The notes beneath the pieces were generated by a model that was not told the DNA's origin, made no database searches, and saw only the letters and a program-made list of their open reading frames with translations. A DNA stretch of 64,000 nt, taken from the NCBI RefSeq assembly GCF_963675635.1, contig NZ_OY776488.1, positions 2,810,001-2,874,000 of the forward strand, in the 5' to 3' direction. The stretch comes from an uncultured Pseudodesulfovibrio sp. (GTDB lineage: Bacteria > Desulfobacterota > Desulfovibrionia > Desulfovibrionales > Desulfovibrionaceae). Position numbers and translations under genes: made by a program. Below are positions 41,922-50,805 of the stretch, in pieces (position 1 is the first letter of the stretch; every line of letters starts with the position of its first letter).

Positions 41922-42740
41922 ATGCCTGAACTGCCTGAAGTCGAAGTCATTGCCCGGGGGTTGAGTCAAACTCTTGCGGGGCGCACCGTCATATCCGTCA
42001 AGGTTCCGGGGTTGACCCGTCTCAGTGACGCCGCAGAAGTCATCGTGCCTGGGGTTCAGGGACAGACCATTTGTCGGGTGTACCGCCGAGCCAAAGTGCT
42101 GCTTATAGAGTTGGAGAATGAATCCACGCTTGTTTTTCATCTCAAGATGACGGGTCGGGTGGTGCATGGCGAACGCCGTGATATCAATAAACATGACCGG
42201 ATAGTCTTCGTTCTCGATGATGGCTCATGGCTTATTTTTTCTGATATGCGCAAATTCGGGTACGTCAAGTTATTCACAAAACAACTACTTGAAAATTGGG
42301 ACTTTTTACAAAAAGTCGGACCAGAGCCGCTGGAGAGTTCTCCTGCCGAGTTGGTCGAGCGGATTGCGGGTAGAAAGACCTCGATAAAAGGGCTGCTGCT
42401 CAACCAGTCGGTTGTGGCAGGGGTGGGAAACATTTATGCGGACGAGTCCCTGTTTCGGGCGGGTATTCATCCCGAAACAAAGGGGCATCGCATTGGGCAT
42501 GAAAGGGCGTTGAAGTTGTTTGCGGAACTGCAAGACGTGCTGAAGCTGGCCATCCGTGAAAACGGTAGTTCCATTTCGGATTACGTGAATGCCCACGGTG
42601 ATGCCGGGGCATTTCAGAACAGTTTCAACGTGTATGGCAAGAAGGGACAGCAATGCTCCCGATGCAATGGTCTTTTACAGGCCGTGAAGGTGGCGGGACG
42701 GACATCGACGTTTTGCCCACACTGCCAGCCAAGGCGTTAA
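41922..42740 (+). CDS. mutM: Formamidopyrimidine-DNA glycosylase
   Basis: Removes 8-oxoguanine and related lesions and nicks the abasic site. The 272-aa protein starts PELPEVEVIARGL with catalytic Pro2 and Glu3, has the lysine of the beta-hairpin (HLKMTGR), the helix-two-turn-helix VVAGVGNIYADESLF, and the C-terminal zinc finger CSRC-CPHC ending QPRR. Complete and of normal length. Confidence 0.97.
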   Translation: MPELPEVEVIARGLSQTLAGRTVISVKVPGLTRLSDAAEVIVPGVQGQTICRVYRRAKVLLIELENESTLVFHLKMTGRVVHGERRDINKHDRIVFVLDDGSWLIFSDMRKFGYVKLFTKQLLENWDFLQKVGPEPLESSPAELVERIAGRKTSIKGLLLNQSVVAGVGNIYADESLFRAGIHPETKGHRIGHERALKLFAELQDVLKLAIRENGSSISDYVNAHGDAGAFQNSFNVYGKKGQQCSRCNGLLQAVKVAGRTSTFCPHCQPRR

Positions 42741-42867
42741 CAGAGATAGGCTGGCGGTTTCACGCGGGAAAAGGTAATGAACACATCCAGAGTGTCACTT
42801 TTCTAAACAATGTCTAGAAATATGAGATGTGTCGGTTTTATGCTAGAGGCACACCGTAGAGGGGTCA

Positions 42868-44415
42868 GTGAATAAACACGCCAAAACCATAGCGAAAAAT
42901 GCAGCTGTCGTGGCTGGAGCAACGCTGGTGTCCCGTATTCTGGGATTTGTCCGCGATATTATCGTGGCTTTTGCGCTTGGAGCCGGACTTTTTGCCGATG
43001 CATTTTTCGTGGCTTTCCGTATTCCCAATCTCCTTCGAAGGCTCTTTGGCGAAGGGTCGCTGACGATGGCATTTATTCCTGTCTATTCGCGGACACTTGA
43101 AGAAGAGGGCGAGGAGGCGGCACAGGCCATGGCGCGTTCGGCCATGATCTGGCTGGCCGGTATACTCATCGCCATCACCGTGGTTGTCGAGGTGTTGGCC
43201 CGTCCCTTGACGATGGTTATCGCGCCGGGGTTTATAGACAATGCCGAACAATTTCAGGTTACCATTGACCTTGTTCGTATCTGCTTCCCGTATGTTGTCT
43301 TCATCTGTGGCGTGGCCTTGTGTATGGGTATCCTCAATTCCCGTGGTCACTTTCTGGCTCCGGCCCTGGCTCCCGTTGCCCTGAATGTGGCGCTCATCGG
43401 CTCTGCACTCTTCGGCTATTTGATGGGGTACAATGTGGCCTATTGCATGGCTTATGGTGTCTTGGTCGGTGGAGCGGCCCAGTGGTTCATGCAACAGCCC
43501 TTTTTGAAAAAGGCCGGATTTTCGTGGCGAGGCCAATGGGCGTGGCGTAACAAGGGTGTGGCTCGGATGGGAATGCTTATGCTTCCAACCGTGTTCGGAG
43601 CCGCTGTCTATCAGCTCAACATCCTGCTCGGAACACTGCTGGCCTCGTTTCTGCCGGTAGGATCGGTTTCGTATCTTTATTATGCTGATCGGCTGGTCCA
43701 GTTTCCTTTGGGTGTGTTCGGGATCGCTGTCAGCACCGCGGCGTTGCCGAGTCTCGCGAAACTGGCTGCTCGCAATGAAATGGAAGAATATGACAAGGCC
43801 TTGTCCCTGTCGCTCGGACTGACTCTTTTTATAGCCCTACCTGCCGCTGCCGGCCTCATTGGACTCGCTGAACCTGTTATTTCTCTGCTGTTCCAGCGCG
43901 GAGCGTTTACTGCGGAGGCGGTTACGGCTACATCTCAGGCTCTTGTCGCCTATGCCGTAGGGTTGCCGTTCATTGCACTGTCCCGCCCGCTCGTTGCCGG
44001 TTTCTATGCTCTGGAAGATACGCGGACGCCGGTAAAGATAGCTGTGGCCTGTCTGGTAGCCAATGTCGGCCTGGGTGTCTGGCTCATGCAGTCCATGGCC
44101 CATGTGGGACTGGCTTTGGCCGTGAGCCTGTCTTCTCTCCTGAATTTCGCCCTGCTGCACATCTTTTTGACCCGCAAGCGCGAAGCGCGCCTTTTGCCTG
44201 CCGGTTCAGCCGTGAAAACCGCTGTCCTGTCCATACTCATCGGGTGGGGAGCCTACATGACCGGGGGATGGACTCCGTGGTGCCTTCTGCTCATCCCGGT
44301 CTGGGTTGTGGTGTATATCGGAATGGCTTTTGTCCTGCGTCTGAATGAGGCTCGCCTTTTTGCGGATATGATCAAGGCGCGGGTCCGGCGTAGCAAGTTG
44401 CCGAAGGGAATGTAA
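42868..44415 (+). CDS. murJ: Lipid II flippase MurJ
   Basis: Moves lipid-linked peptidoglycan precursor across the inner membrane. The 515-aa protein has about 14 hydrophobic helices. MurJ hallmarks are SRILGFVRDIIVAFALG near the N-terminus, FRIPNLLRRLFGEGSL, and internal arginines in YYADRLVQFPLGVFGIAVST. It starts with GTG (after GGGGTC). The stop overlaps the next start by one base. Confidence 0.96.
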   Translation: MNKHAKTIAKNAAVVAGATLVSRILGFVRDIIVAFALGAGLFADAFFVAFRIPNLLRRLFGEGSLTMAFIPVYSRTLEEEGEEAAQAMARSAMIWLAGILIAITVVVEVLARPLTMVIAPGFIDNAEQFQVTIDLVRICFPYVVFICGVALCMGILNSRGHFLAPALAPVALNVALIGSALFGYLMGYNVAYCMAYGVLVGGAAQWFMQQPFLKKAGFSWRGQWAWRNKGVARMGMLMLPTVFGAAVYQLNILLGTLLASFLPVGSVSYLYYADRLVQFPLGVFGIAVSTAALPSLAKLAARNEMEEYDKALSLSLGLTLFIALPAAAGLIGLAEPVISLLFQRGAFTAEAVTATSQALVAYAVGLPFIALSRPLVAGFYALEDTRTPVKIAVACLVANVGLGVWLMQSMAHVGLALAVSLSSLLNFALLHIFLTRKREARLLPAGSAVKTAVLSILIGWGAYMTGGWTPWCLLLIPVWVVVYIGMAFVLRLNEARLFADMIKARVRRSKLPKGM

Positions 44416-45182
44416 TGGCTGGCATCGACACTGAAACCATACTCAAACGCCGCGAATTTTTCCCTCGAGGACTCGTACAGCCTGAAGGGGGATACCGCTT
44501 CTCGCTGGACTCACTGCTTCTCAGTAGCTTTGTCCACGCCGGACGACGGCACAAAGGTGTCGACCTTGGCTGTGGTTGCGGAGTTATCGGCATAGGGCTG
44601 GTCCTTCGTCAGCCTGGGATTTCCATTATAGGTGTTGATCTAAATGTAGACAGCGTAAGGGCTGCTGAAGAGAACAGAACCAACCTCCACCTTATCGATA
44701 AGTTGACGTTTGAACAGGGGGACGTCGCAGAGTGGCGACCGAAATCCGTGGTGGATTTCGTGGTATCCAATCCTCCATATCGTGAGCTTGGTAAGGGTAG
44801 ATCAAGCCAAGGGGCCGGTCGTGAGGCCGCTCGGTTTGAAGCGCGTGGAACGTTCGCCGCTTTTGCCCGGTGTGCAGCCCTTGCCCTCAAGACGCGGGGG
44901 AAATTTTCCTTTGTCCATTTGCCAGAGCGTTTGCCAGAACTCATGGTTGATCTGGCCGAGGTCAGTCTGGTTCCCAAGCGTATGCGACTTGTTCATGGTC
45001 GTGCAGGTGAGAATGCCAAGATAGTACTTATGGAAACCATGATGGCTGGTGGACGTGGGCTTATGGTGGAGCCTCCATTGATATTACATGAAGGAAAAGG
45101 GCGAGAGACGCGTTTTACGCGGGAAGCCGTGACATTCTGTCCATATCTCGCCTGTAACATGAAGGACAGACACGATGGCTGA
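44415..45182 (+). CDS. TrmN6-like tRNA adenine-N6 methyltransferase
   Basis: A 255-aa class I SAM-dependent methyltransferase similar to TrmN6/YfiC, which modifies A37 of tRNA-Val. Visible are LDSLLLSSFV, motif I DLGCGCGVIGIGL (about residue 50), and the adenine-specific catalytic NPPYRELGKGR (about residue 118). It is translationally coupled to murJ and overlaps the next gene by eight bases. Actual substrate not provable from sequence. Confidence 0.85.
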   Translation: MAGIDTETILKRREFFPRGLVQPEGGYRFSLDSLLLSSFVHAGRRHKGVDLGCGCGVIGIGLVLRQPGISIIGVDLNVDSVRAAEENRTNLHLIDKLTFEQGDVAEWRPKSVVDFVVSNPPYRELGKGRSSQGAGREAARFEARGTFAAFARCAALALKTRGKFSFVHLPERLPELMVDLAEVSLVPKRMRLVHGRAGENAKIVLMETMMAGGRGLMVEPPLILHEGKGRETRFTREAVTFCPYLACNMKDRHDG

Positions 45183-46077
45183 CAGTATCGAAAAACGGGT
45201 GAATGCGCTGTTTTCCGGCGATCAGTTTCTCTGCGCGGAAACCGTAGTGAAAATGCTTGCCGAAGCCGGCGGCAGGGACTCGAAAGACATCGTGCCTATG
45301 GCGACGGGGCTTTGCAGCGGCATGAGCCGTACCTGTGGGCCGTGTGGGGCTGTGACCGGCGCGGTCATGGGATTCGGCCTGTATGCCGGGCGGCAGGAGC
45401 CCGGTGCAGATCTGGATCCTGTTTATGCCATGATTCAGGAATTCAGAGATGTATTTAGTGAGAAATTCAAGAGTATCAATTGTTTTGACTTGATCGGATG
45501 TGATTTTTCCACACAGGAAGGACAGGATCGTTACAAGCGTCTGGGACTGCGATCCACGTGTGTCGAACTGGTCCTTTTCGCCGTTATAACCAGCCTTTCC
45601 ATCCTGAGGGAACACGGCTATCTTGAACCGTTAGAAGATTTGATGGCATCACGACTGGGACCATGCGGCTTGATGTGCGGTAAATGCGTGGCGTATGCCG
45701 GTGGGCCTGTCCATGAATTGAGTAGAGCATTGAAAGAGCAGCTCGGTGATAATTTTGGCGAATATGCCAGACGGTTTGAGGTCGTCGATCCGGTTTTTGC
45801 ACAGTACCAACCGTTTTCCGAGTTGCTGGAATGTTTCGCTTCCGGTCCATGTTCCGGGTGTCGGGAGTCAGGGTGTCTGTTCAAAGCGTGTGCTGTCCCT
45901 GCATGTGCGCGAAAGCACGGCGTCTCATATTGTTATGAGTGTGAGAAGTTCCCGTGTGAAGAGCATGGAATGCCGGAGCGACTGGCGCAGATATGGCGAA
46001 CAAACAACGAGCGGATACGAGAGAACGGCGTGGAAGAGTATTTCAATAGCATAAAAGATAAGCCAAGATATCCATAG
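45175..46077 (+). CDS. C_GCAxxG_C_C family protein fused to DUF3795
   Basis: A 300-aa cysteine-rich protein. Residues 1-145 carry the C_GCAxxG_C_C signature (GLCSGMSRTCGPCGAVTGAV) found in redox-type proteins of anaerobes. Residues about 155-280 match DUF3795 (GPCGLMCGKCVAYAG, CSGCRESGC, CYECEKFPCE), which probably binds metal clusters. The two domains are usually separate, so this is a fusion. It overlaps the methyltransferase gene and is followed by the Rad50-like gene after 3 bases. Function unknown. Confidence 0.78.
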   Translation: MADSIEKRVNALFSGDQFLCAETVVKMLAEAGGRDSKDIVPMATGLCSGMSRTCGPCGAVTGAVMGFGLYAGRQEPGADLDPVYAMIQEFRDVFSEKFKSINCFDLIGCDFSTQEGQDRYKRLGLRSTCVELVLFAVITSLSILREHGYLEPLEDLMASRLGPCGLMCGKCVAYAGGPVHELSRALKEQLGDNFGEYARRFEVVDPVFAQYQPFSELLECFASGPCSGCRESGCLFKACAVPACARKHGVSYCYECEKFPCEEHGMPERLAQIWRTNNERIRENGVEEYFNSIKDKPRYP

Positions 46078-46080
46078 AGA

Positions 46081-47424
46081 ATGATTAAAAAAATCATAAT
46101 CAATAACTTTATGGCTCATGAGCACACCGAGTTGGAACTTGGCAGTGGCCTGACCATTCTGACCGGCGGTAACAACACTGGAAAATCCGCTGTGGTGGAG
46201 GCGTTGCGCTGTCTGGCGACCAACCCCGTGCCGAGTCACAATATCCGCCATGGCGCCAAAGAAGCCCGTGTCTGTGTAGAGTTGGACGATGGTACCAGAG
46301 TCGTCTGGGTTCGCAAGAAACGGTCCTCAGGGTATGAGTTGTGGAAACCCGGTGCCGAAGAACCTGAAGAGTATTGGAAGTTCGGAAGAACGCCGCCTGA
46401 CGATATCCGCGCCGCACTAAGGCTGGATCTGGTGGAGCTTGAATCCGGTGACCCCGTCGATATTCATGTGGGCAATCAGCGGGAACCCGTATTCCTGCTC
46501 AACAAGCCTGCGAGTAATGCCGCTGCTTTTTTCGCCGCATCCACGGAAAGCGCCCATCTTTTAGCCATGCAGAATCTTCTCAAGCGGCAAACCACGGATG
46601 CCAAACGACAGGCGCGTGATCTGGAAGGGCAAGTCGAGCGTATCGAAGGCGTCATTGACCGCTTGGCCCCCCTGCCGGACATTGAATTGCAGGTTTCGGC
46701 GGCTCGTGAACTGGAAAAAAGCGCAATCGTTTTTGAAAAAACCATTCCGGCGCTGGAGTCTGTGCTTGAAAAGCATCAGGGGCTGGTTGCAACACTCCAT
46801 GAAAAAAGTGAATGTCGTGCAGCACTCGATGTGATTGTTGAACCGCCGAAAATCAACGATGTCAAACCATTGAGTGACATGATTCAATCCATGGAGACCG
46901 TTGAAAAACGGTTGTCCAAAGCCGTTAACGGCATAAATGCGCTGAAGGGGTTGGGACAACCGGATGTTCTTGAAGACACGGGAAAACTCGCAACTCTGGT
47001 GAGAAGTCTTGATTCAGTGCAAAACACCTTGTGGAAGACTGAAGTTCAGACAGCGTGTTTTGCGAAGATTGAACCACTTCCCCTTCTCAAAAAAACGAGC
47101 GATTTATCTGCATTCATTGATGAATTACTCTCAGTACAATATCGTTATTCCCGTGTTACTCGTTGGGACAACGTATTGCAGAAGATTGTGGAGCCGCCGC
47201 CCGTAGAGTCGACGGATGCGCTGAACGATACCCTGTCTGCCATGCATAACCTGACATCGAGAATGACTTCTGCCACTGAAGGGATGTCTGACTTGCAGAA
47301 CAGGTTGAAGGAGCTTGAAGAAACAGTGGAAGAGCGCATTAATGAGCTGGGATGCTGCCCTACCTGTGGCGGTAAGATGACAACCGCAACATTCATTGAT
47401 CAAGGGTGCCGACATGACAGTTGA
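46081..47424 (+). CDS. Rad50/SbcC-like ATPase, N-terminal half with zinc hook
   Basis: A 447-aa protein with an SMC/Rad50-type N-terminal ATPase lobe (Walker A GGNNTGKSAVV, residues 29-39). A long coiled coil follows (about 170-415), ending at a zinc-hook-like CPTC (Cys426, Cys429) near its C-terminus. There is no Walker B or signature motif: the protein ends at the hook where a normal Rad50 turns back. The missing lobe is encoded at 48689. The Mre11-like nuclease gene overlaps its end. Predicted to form one arm of a DNA-end processing complex. Confidence 0.8.
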   Translation: MIKKIIINNFMAHEHTELELGSGLTILTGGNNTGKSAVVEALRCLATNPVPSHNIRHGAKEARVCVELDDGTRVVWVRKKRSSGYELWKPGAEEPEEYWKFGRTPPDDIRAALRLDLVELESGDPVDIHVGNQREPVFLLNKPASNAAAFFAASTESAHLLAMQNLLKRQTTDAKRQARDLEGQVERIEGVIDRLAPLPDIELQVSAARELEKSAIVFEKTIPALESVLEKHQGLVATLHEKSECRAALDVIVEPPKINDVKPLSDMIQSMETVEKRLSKAVNGINALKGLGQPDVLEDTGKLATLVRSLDSVQNTLWKTEVQTACFAKIEPLPLLKKTSDLSAFIDELLSVQYRYSRVTRWDNVLQKIVEPPPVESTDALNDTLSAMHNLTSRMTSATEGMSDLQNRLKELEETVEERINELGCCPTCGGKMTTATFIDQGCRHDS

Positions 47425-48373
47425 GCACATCCATGGTGCGGGGCTGTTCTTCGTCGCAGATCCCCATTTGGCGGACCATCCTCCGGGTCAGCGCCTTGAT
47501 GGTTATCTCGATCAGATCATGAACAAGCTTGAAGCCTGTCTGGATCGGGCGGAAGTCCTTGGCATGGTTCCGGTCATTCTGGGCGACCTGTTTCACTGGC
47601 CTCGTGACAACTCCAACAAGATGCTTGTGGAACTGATTCGCATTTTCGGGGCAAGGACAGGTGAATCGGCGGTCTGGGTACTTGTCGGGAACCATGATAA
47701 ATATCAGTCCCGGTTCACGGAAGATGTGACTCTTGCCGTTTTGGAGGCAGCCGGAGTGGTCAGGCTTATGAAGGAAAGCGGCCCGCAGTTCATATTGGAG
47801 ACCGGCAAGGAACATGTTTTGGTTGGTGCCAGTCCGGACGGAACGCCACTTCCAAAGAACTACGACCATAAGCCTGACGACCCGGATACGGTCATCTGGC
47901 TTACACATCACAATATCCAGTTCCCCGAGTTCATCGACAGAGCCTATACTATCAAGGAACTTCCCGGGATAGACTGGTTGGTGAACGGACATATCCATCG
48001 ACCGCAGACCACCATTACCAAGGGTCAGACGACTTGGGCCAACCCCGGCAATATTACCCGGTTGACCTTTACCCGTCGTTCCATGGAGCGGGACCCTGCT
48101 GCTGCAATCTGGACGCCTGGCTGCGAAGAACTGGAAAAATGGGTCGTTCCGTTTGAGCCGTTTGACGTGGTCTTTCCAGATCAGGAACTGCCTGCCGAAG
48201 AGCATGAAGTCGAAGGTGAATCCAAGTTTATCAGTGGGCTGGAGAGGCTCGCGTGGCAGCGAACCCATGAGGGGATCGGGCTGAAGCAATTTCTTGAAGA
48301 AAACCTGAGTACACAGACCCCGGAGGGTAAGCTCATCTGGGAACTTTACGAGGAGGTCATACACAGTGATTAA
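47414..48373 (+). CDS. Mre11/SbcD-like metallophosphoesterase
   Basis: A 319-aa calcineurin-fold phosphoesterase. Metal motifs are visible: DPH (residues 16-18), GDLFHW (57-62, with His where SbcD has Asp), GNHDK (92-96), THHN and GHIHRP. This is the SbcD/Mre11 set and predicts a DNA exonuclease/endonuclease. The ATG at 47414 lies within the end of the Rad50-N gene and has AAGGG upstream; a TTG at 47396 is the alternative. The C-terminus (about 250-319) could be the ATPase-docking part. It lies between the two halves of the split ATPase. Confidence 0.85.
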   Translation: MTVEHIHGAGLFFVADPHLADHPPGQRLDGYLDQIMNKLEACLDRAEVLGMVPVILGDLFHWPRDNSNKMLVELIRIFGARTGESAVWVLVGNHDKYQSRFTEDVTLAVLEAAGVVRLMKESGPQFILETGKEHVLVGASPDGTPLPKNYDHKPDDPDTVIWLTHHNIQFPEFIDRAYTIKELPGIDWLVNGHIHRPQTTITKGQTTWANPGNITRLTFTRRSMERDPAAAIWTPGCEELEKWVVPFEPFDVVFPDQELPAEEHEVEGESKFISGLERLAWQRTHEGIGLKQFLEENLSTQTPEGKLIWELYEEVIHSD

Positions 48374-48689
48374 CAACCTCAACCAAACAGGGACAAACAG
48401 AGATTCCACAGTGGAGCAGGAGCTCAACGAACTGCGGCATCACTATGAGCAACTGCGTGACCGGAAGGTGCGCACCGAACAGGACGTGGCCAACCTGACG
48501 GCCCAACTGGAGACGTTGAAGCAGCAGGCCATGGCTGAGTACGGCACCAGCGACATCAAGGAACTCCAAACGCTGTTGGAAGAAAAACGCCTGCAAAACG
48601 AAGAAGTTGTCGCGAAGTACCGTCAGCATATCCAACAAATACATGCTGATCTTGCGAGTGTGGAAAATGCAGTGGAGGGCGGCAGGTAG
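48366..48689 (+). CDS. Coiled-coil protein, predicted returning arm of the split Rad50
   Basis: A 107-aa, nearly continuous coiled coil (VEQELNELRHHYEQLRDRKV and onward) without cysteines or catalytic motifs. It starts with GTG, overlaps the Mre11-like gene by eight bases, and its stop overlaps the next GTG start by one base. Position and heptads suggest it supplies part of the descending coil that a full-length Rad50 has after its hook. Confidence 0.7.
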   Translation: MINNLNQTGTNRDSTVEQELNELRHHYEQLRDRKVRTEQDVANLTAQLETLKQQAMAEYGTSDIKELQTLLEEKRLQNEEVVAKYRQHIQQIHADLASVENAVEGGR

Positions 48690-49342
48690 TGCCCTTTGAA
48701 CAGGCCATGAACGAATTGCGAACCGCAGAACGCCGTCTGGACAGGTTGTCGGCCTTGGCTGAAACCCTGCATGGCGAGCACGGTCGTGTGCGTGAATCAC
48801 TTGGTGGGGTGCGCGATTTCCTGACGCTCGCCCCCAAGGCTCGTGACACTTTGGAAGAGCTGTCCACGGCGTTGTTCGGCAAAATTCTTGACGAGGTGGA
48901 GGCCAACCTGACCCATGCCATTCGTGAGATTTTGGGGCAGGACCGTGTCGTGACCACCGTGCGTGAAGTCAAAAACAATCGATTGCAGATTCAATTCCAG
49001 ATTCGCAACCAGGGCAAGGAAGATGAAGTTGAGGATATCATGACCGGGCAGGGCGGGTCGGTCTGCAATATTTTGTCTGTGGGATTGCGGTTGATTGCTC
49101 TGTCGCAGTTGCCAGAAGAACAGCATCGTCCCTTCCTCGTCCTCGACGAGCAGGACTGTTGGCTCAAACCCGCGCTTATTCCGAAATTCATGAAGCTTAT
49201 CGGAGAAATAGCGGATCGCCTCAAACTGCAACTGCTGGTTATTTCCCATCATCCACTGGATCTGTTCGCAGGATCTGCCCAGCGGATTTTCGAACTTGTT
49301 CCCGACCGCGAGCACGGAGCCATCGTCAAGCAGGTCAAATAG
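48689..49342 (+). CDS. Rad50/SbcC-like ATPase, C-terminal half
   Basis: A 217-aa protein with a short coiled coil (1-75) and the C-terminal ABC-type lobe. The signature-like GQGGSVCNILSVGLRL lies at residues 120-135, Walker B is FLVLDEQD (Asp153, Glu154) and the H-loop is ISHHP (about residue 187). It lacks Walker A, which is supplied by the 447-aa protein at 46081. It starts with GTG in a TAGTG overlap, so the four genes form a tightly coupled operon. Confidence 0.8.
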   Translation: MPFEQAMNELRTAERRLDRLSALAETLHGEHGRVRESLGGVRDFLTLAPKARDTLEELSTALFGKILDEVEANLTHAIREILGQDRVVTTVREVKNNRLQIQFQIRNQGKEDEVEDIMTGQGGSVCNILSVGLRLIALSQLPEEQHRPFLVLDEQDCWLKPALIPKFMKLIGEIADRLKLQLLVISHHPLDLFAGSAQRIFELVPDREHGAIVKQVK

Positions 49343-49375
49343 ACGTATTTTAAGCGTCGCCGCACTGGACAACAG

Positions 49376-49578
49376 GTGTTGAGTGCTTATGTAATAGTAG
49401 GCGGAAGGACCCGGACCAAAGGGTCCATGACATAGATAAATTACCGCAACGGGGGGTAGCGTCCGTTAAACCACTCCATACCATAAATCAGCGAAACGAG
49501 TCGCGGCAACGCAAAACATAAGTGTGCGCATGAAGCCCCTGAGGGGGATGGCCTGAATAGGCAAAGCGCACTTTTTTT
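49376..49578 (+). ncRNA. Candidate structured RNA with terminator
   Basis: Positions 49383-49392 (GTGCTTATGT) pair over ten bases with 49516-49525 (ACATAAGTGT), enclosing about 120 bases with several local hairpins (for example GGACC/GGTCC at 49413-49425 and GCGA/TCGC at 49491-49504). A terminator follows: GTGCGC (49524) with GCGCAC (49566), two small inner hairpins and seven T. No known riboswitch or 6S family was recognised. It could be a small RNA or a leader of the efflux genes that begin at 49675. Confidence 0.4.
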
Positions 49579-49674
49579 GTGTCAAGTGTCCAGATAAGCG
49601 TATTGCCATTAGAGTCGGTAGTAATCGTTATTAATTGTAGCGTGTAACGCAACTCCTATGGTATTCGTGTTCAC

Positions 49675-50805
49675 ATGATGAATACGATACTCCGCCTTTC
49701 CATTGGTGTTTTGCTTGTTCTGTGTGTCGCGGCCTGTGGGTCGGATCAGACACCTTCCGCCAAACGCGGACCCGCGAATGAACTAGCATCCGTTGTACTT
49801 GCCGAACGCGTTTTCCTGCCCCGTCTGCATGAGGCTGTCGGTACGGTCAAGGCCAAGACAGATACTCGCGTGGAAGCGCAGGTGACCGGGCGTGTACTCA
49901 AGGTTTTGGTTCGTCCCGGGGACAAGGTCACAGCCGGCGATGATCTGGTTGTGCTGGACAGTCGCGCTTCGCAAACCCGTCTGGAACGCTCTCGTCAGGC
50001 CGAATCCTCTGTTTCCAGCATGGTCAGCCAGGCTCGCGATGCTCTGGATGCTGCCAAGGCCGCATTCTCCAAGGCTGAGTCGACATATCGTCGCATGAGC
50101 ACTCTGCATGAGCAGAAGGTGGTCACGGCTGAGGAAGTGGAAAAAGCCGAGTCCGCCTATCTTCAGGCCAAGGCCGGTCTTGGGCAGGCGGAACAGGGTG
50201 TCGCTGCCGCTCAGGCGCGTGCTCGTGAAGCGGGCAAGGTAGTGCAGGAGGCGGAGCTCGTTCTTGGATATACCACCATCAAGGCGCAGGAATCGGGCGA
50301 GGTTGCCAAGCGATTGGTTGAACCCGGTGATCTGGCGTTCCCCGGCAAAGCGTTGTTAAGCTTGCAGACCGGTGGCTCACTGCAATTGGAGGCCATGGTG
50401 CGCGAGTCGCTCATCGGTCAGGTTCGACTGGGTGATTCTCTGTCTGTGATCGTGTCGGCTCTGACTGAAACCGAGCCGCTTGTCGGCGAAGTGGATGAAA
50501 TGGCTCCTCTGGCCGACCCTGTGACCCGCTCTTTTCTGGTCAAGGTTCGACTGCCCGTGGTGCCCGGTTTGTATCCCGGCATGTTCGGTCGCCTGATGGT
50601 GCCGCTTGGCGAAGAAGAGGTTGTGCTTGTGCCCGAAGCTGCAGTCGTTCGCGTGGGCCAGCTTGAAACCGTCATGGTCAAGACCGAGGCCGGCTGGCAG
50701 TCGGTGTATGTACGTACGGGTGAACTCCATGGCCAACGGATAGAAGTCGTGTCTGGTTTGTCAGGCGGTGAAACGGTTGGTCTTGCGGTTGCCGGAGGCC
50801 AATGA
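49675..50805 (+). CDS. RND efflux membrane-fusion lipoprotein
   Basis: A 376-aa periplasmic adaptor: lipoprotein signal with lipobox VCVAACGS. The lipoyl half-motifs AQVTGRVLKVLVRPGDKV and IKAQESGEVAKRLVEPGDL flank a helical hairpin (about 110-200). Beta-barrel and membrane-proximal domains follow. It links the RND pump to an outer-membrane channel. It overlaps the pump gene by four bases. No outer-membrane factor gene is present here. Substrate unknown. Confidence 0.92.
   Translation: MMNTILRLSIGVLLVLCVAACGSDQTPSAKRGPANELASVVLAERVFLPRLHEAVGTVKAKTDTRVEAQVTGRVLKVLVRPGDKVTAGDDLVVLDSRASQTRLERSRQAESSVSSMVSQARDALDAAKAAFSKAESTYRRMSTLHEQKVVTAEEVEKAESAYLQAKAGLGQAEQGVAAAQARAREAGKVVQEAELVLGYTTIKAQESGEVAKRLVEPGDLAFPGKALLSLQTGGSLQLEAMVRESLIGQVRLGDSLSVIVSALTETEPLVGEVDEMAPLADPVTRSFLVKVRLPVVPGLYPGMFGRLMVPLGEEEVVLVPEAAVVRVGQLETVMVKTEAGWQSVYVRTGELHGQRIEVVSGLSGGETVGLAVAGGQ

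Noticed and set aside
47393..48427. 344-aa open frame antisense to the Mre11-like gene
   Set aside because: The plus-strand protein has all phosphoesterase metal motifs; the antisense frame has none and no start signal.
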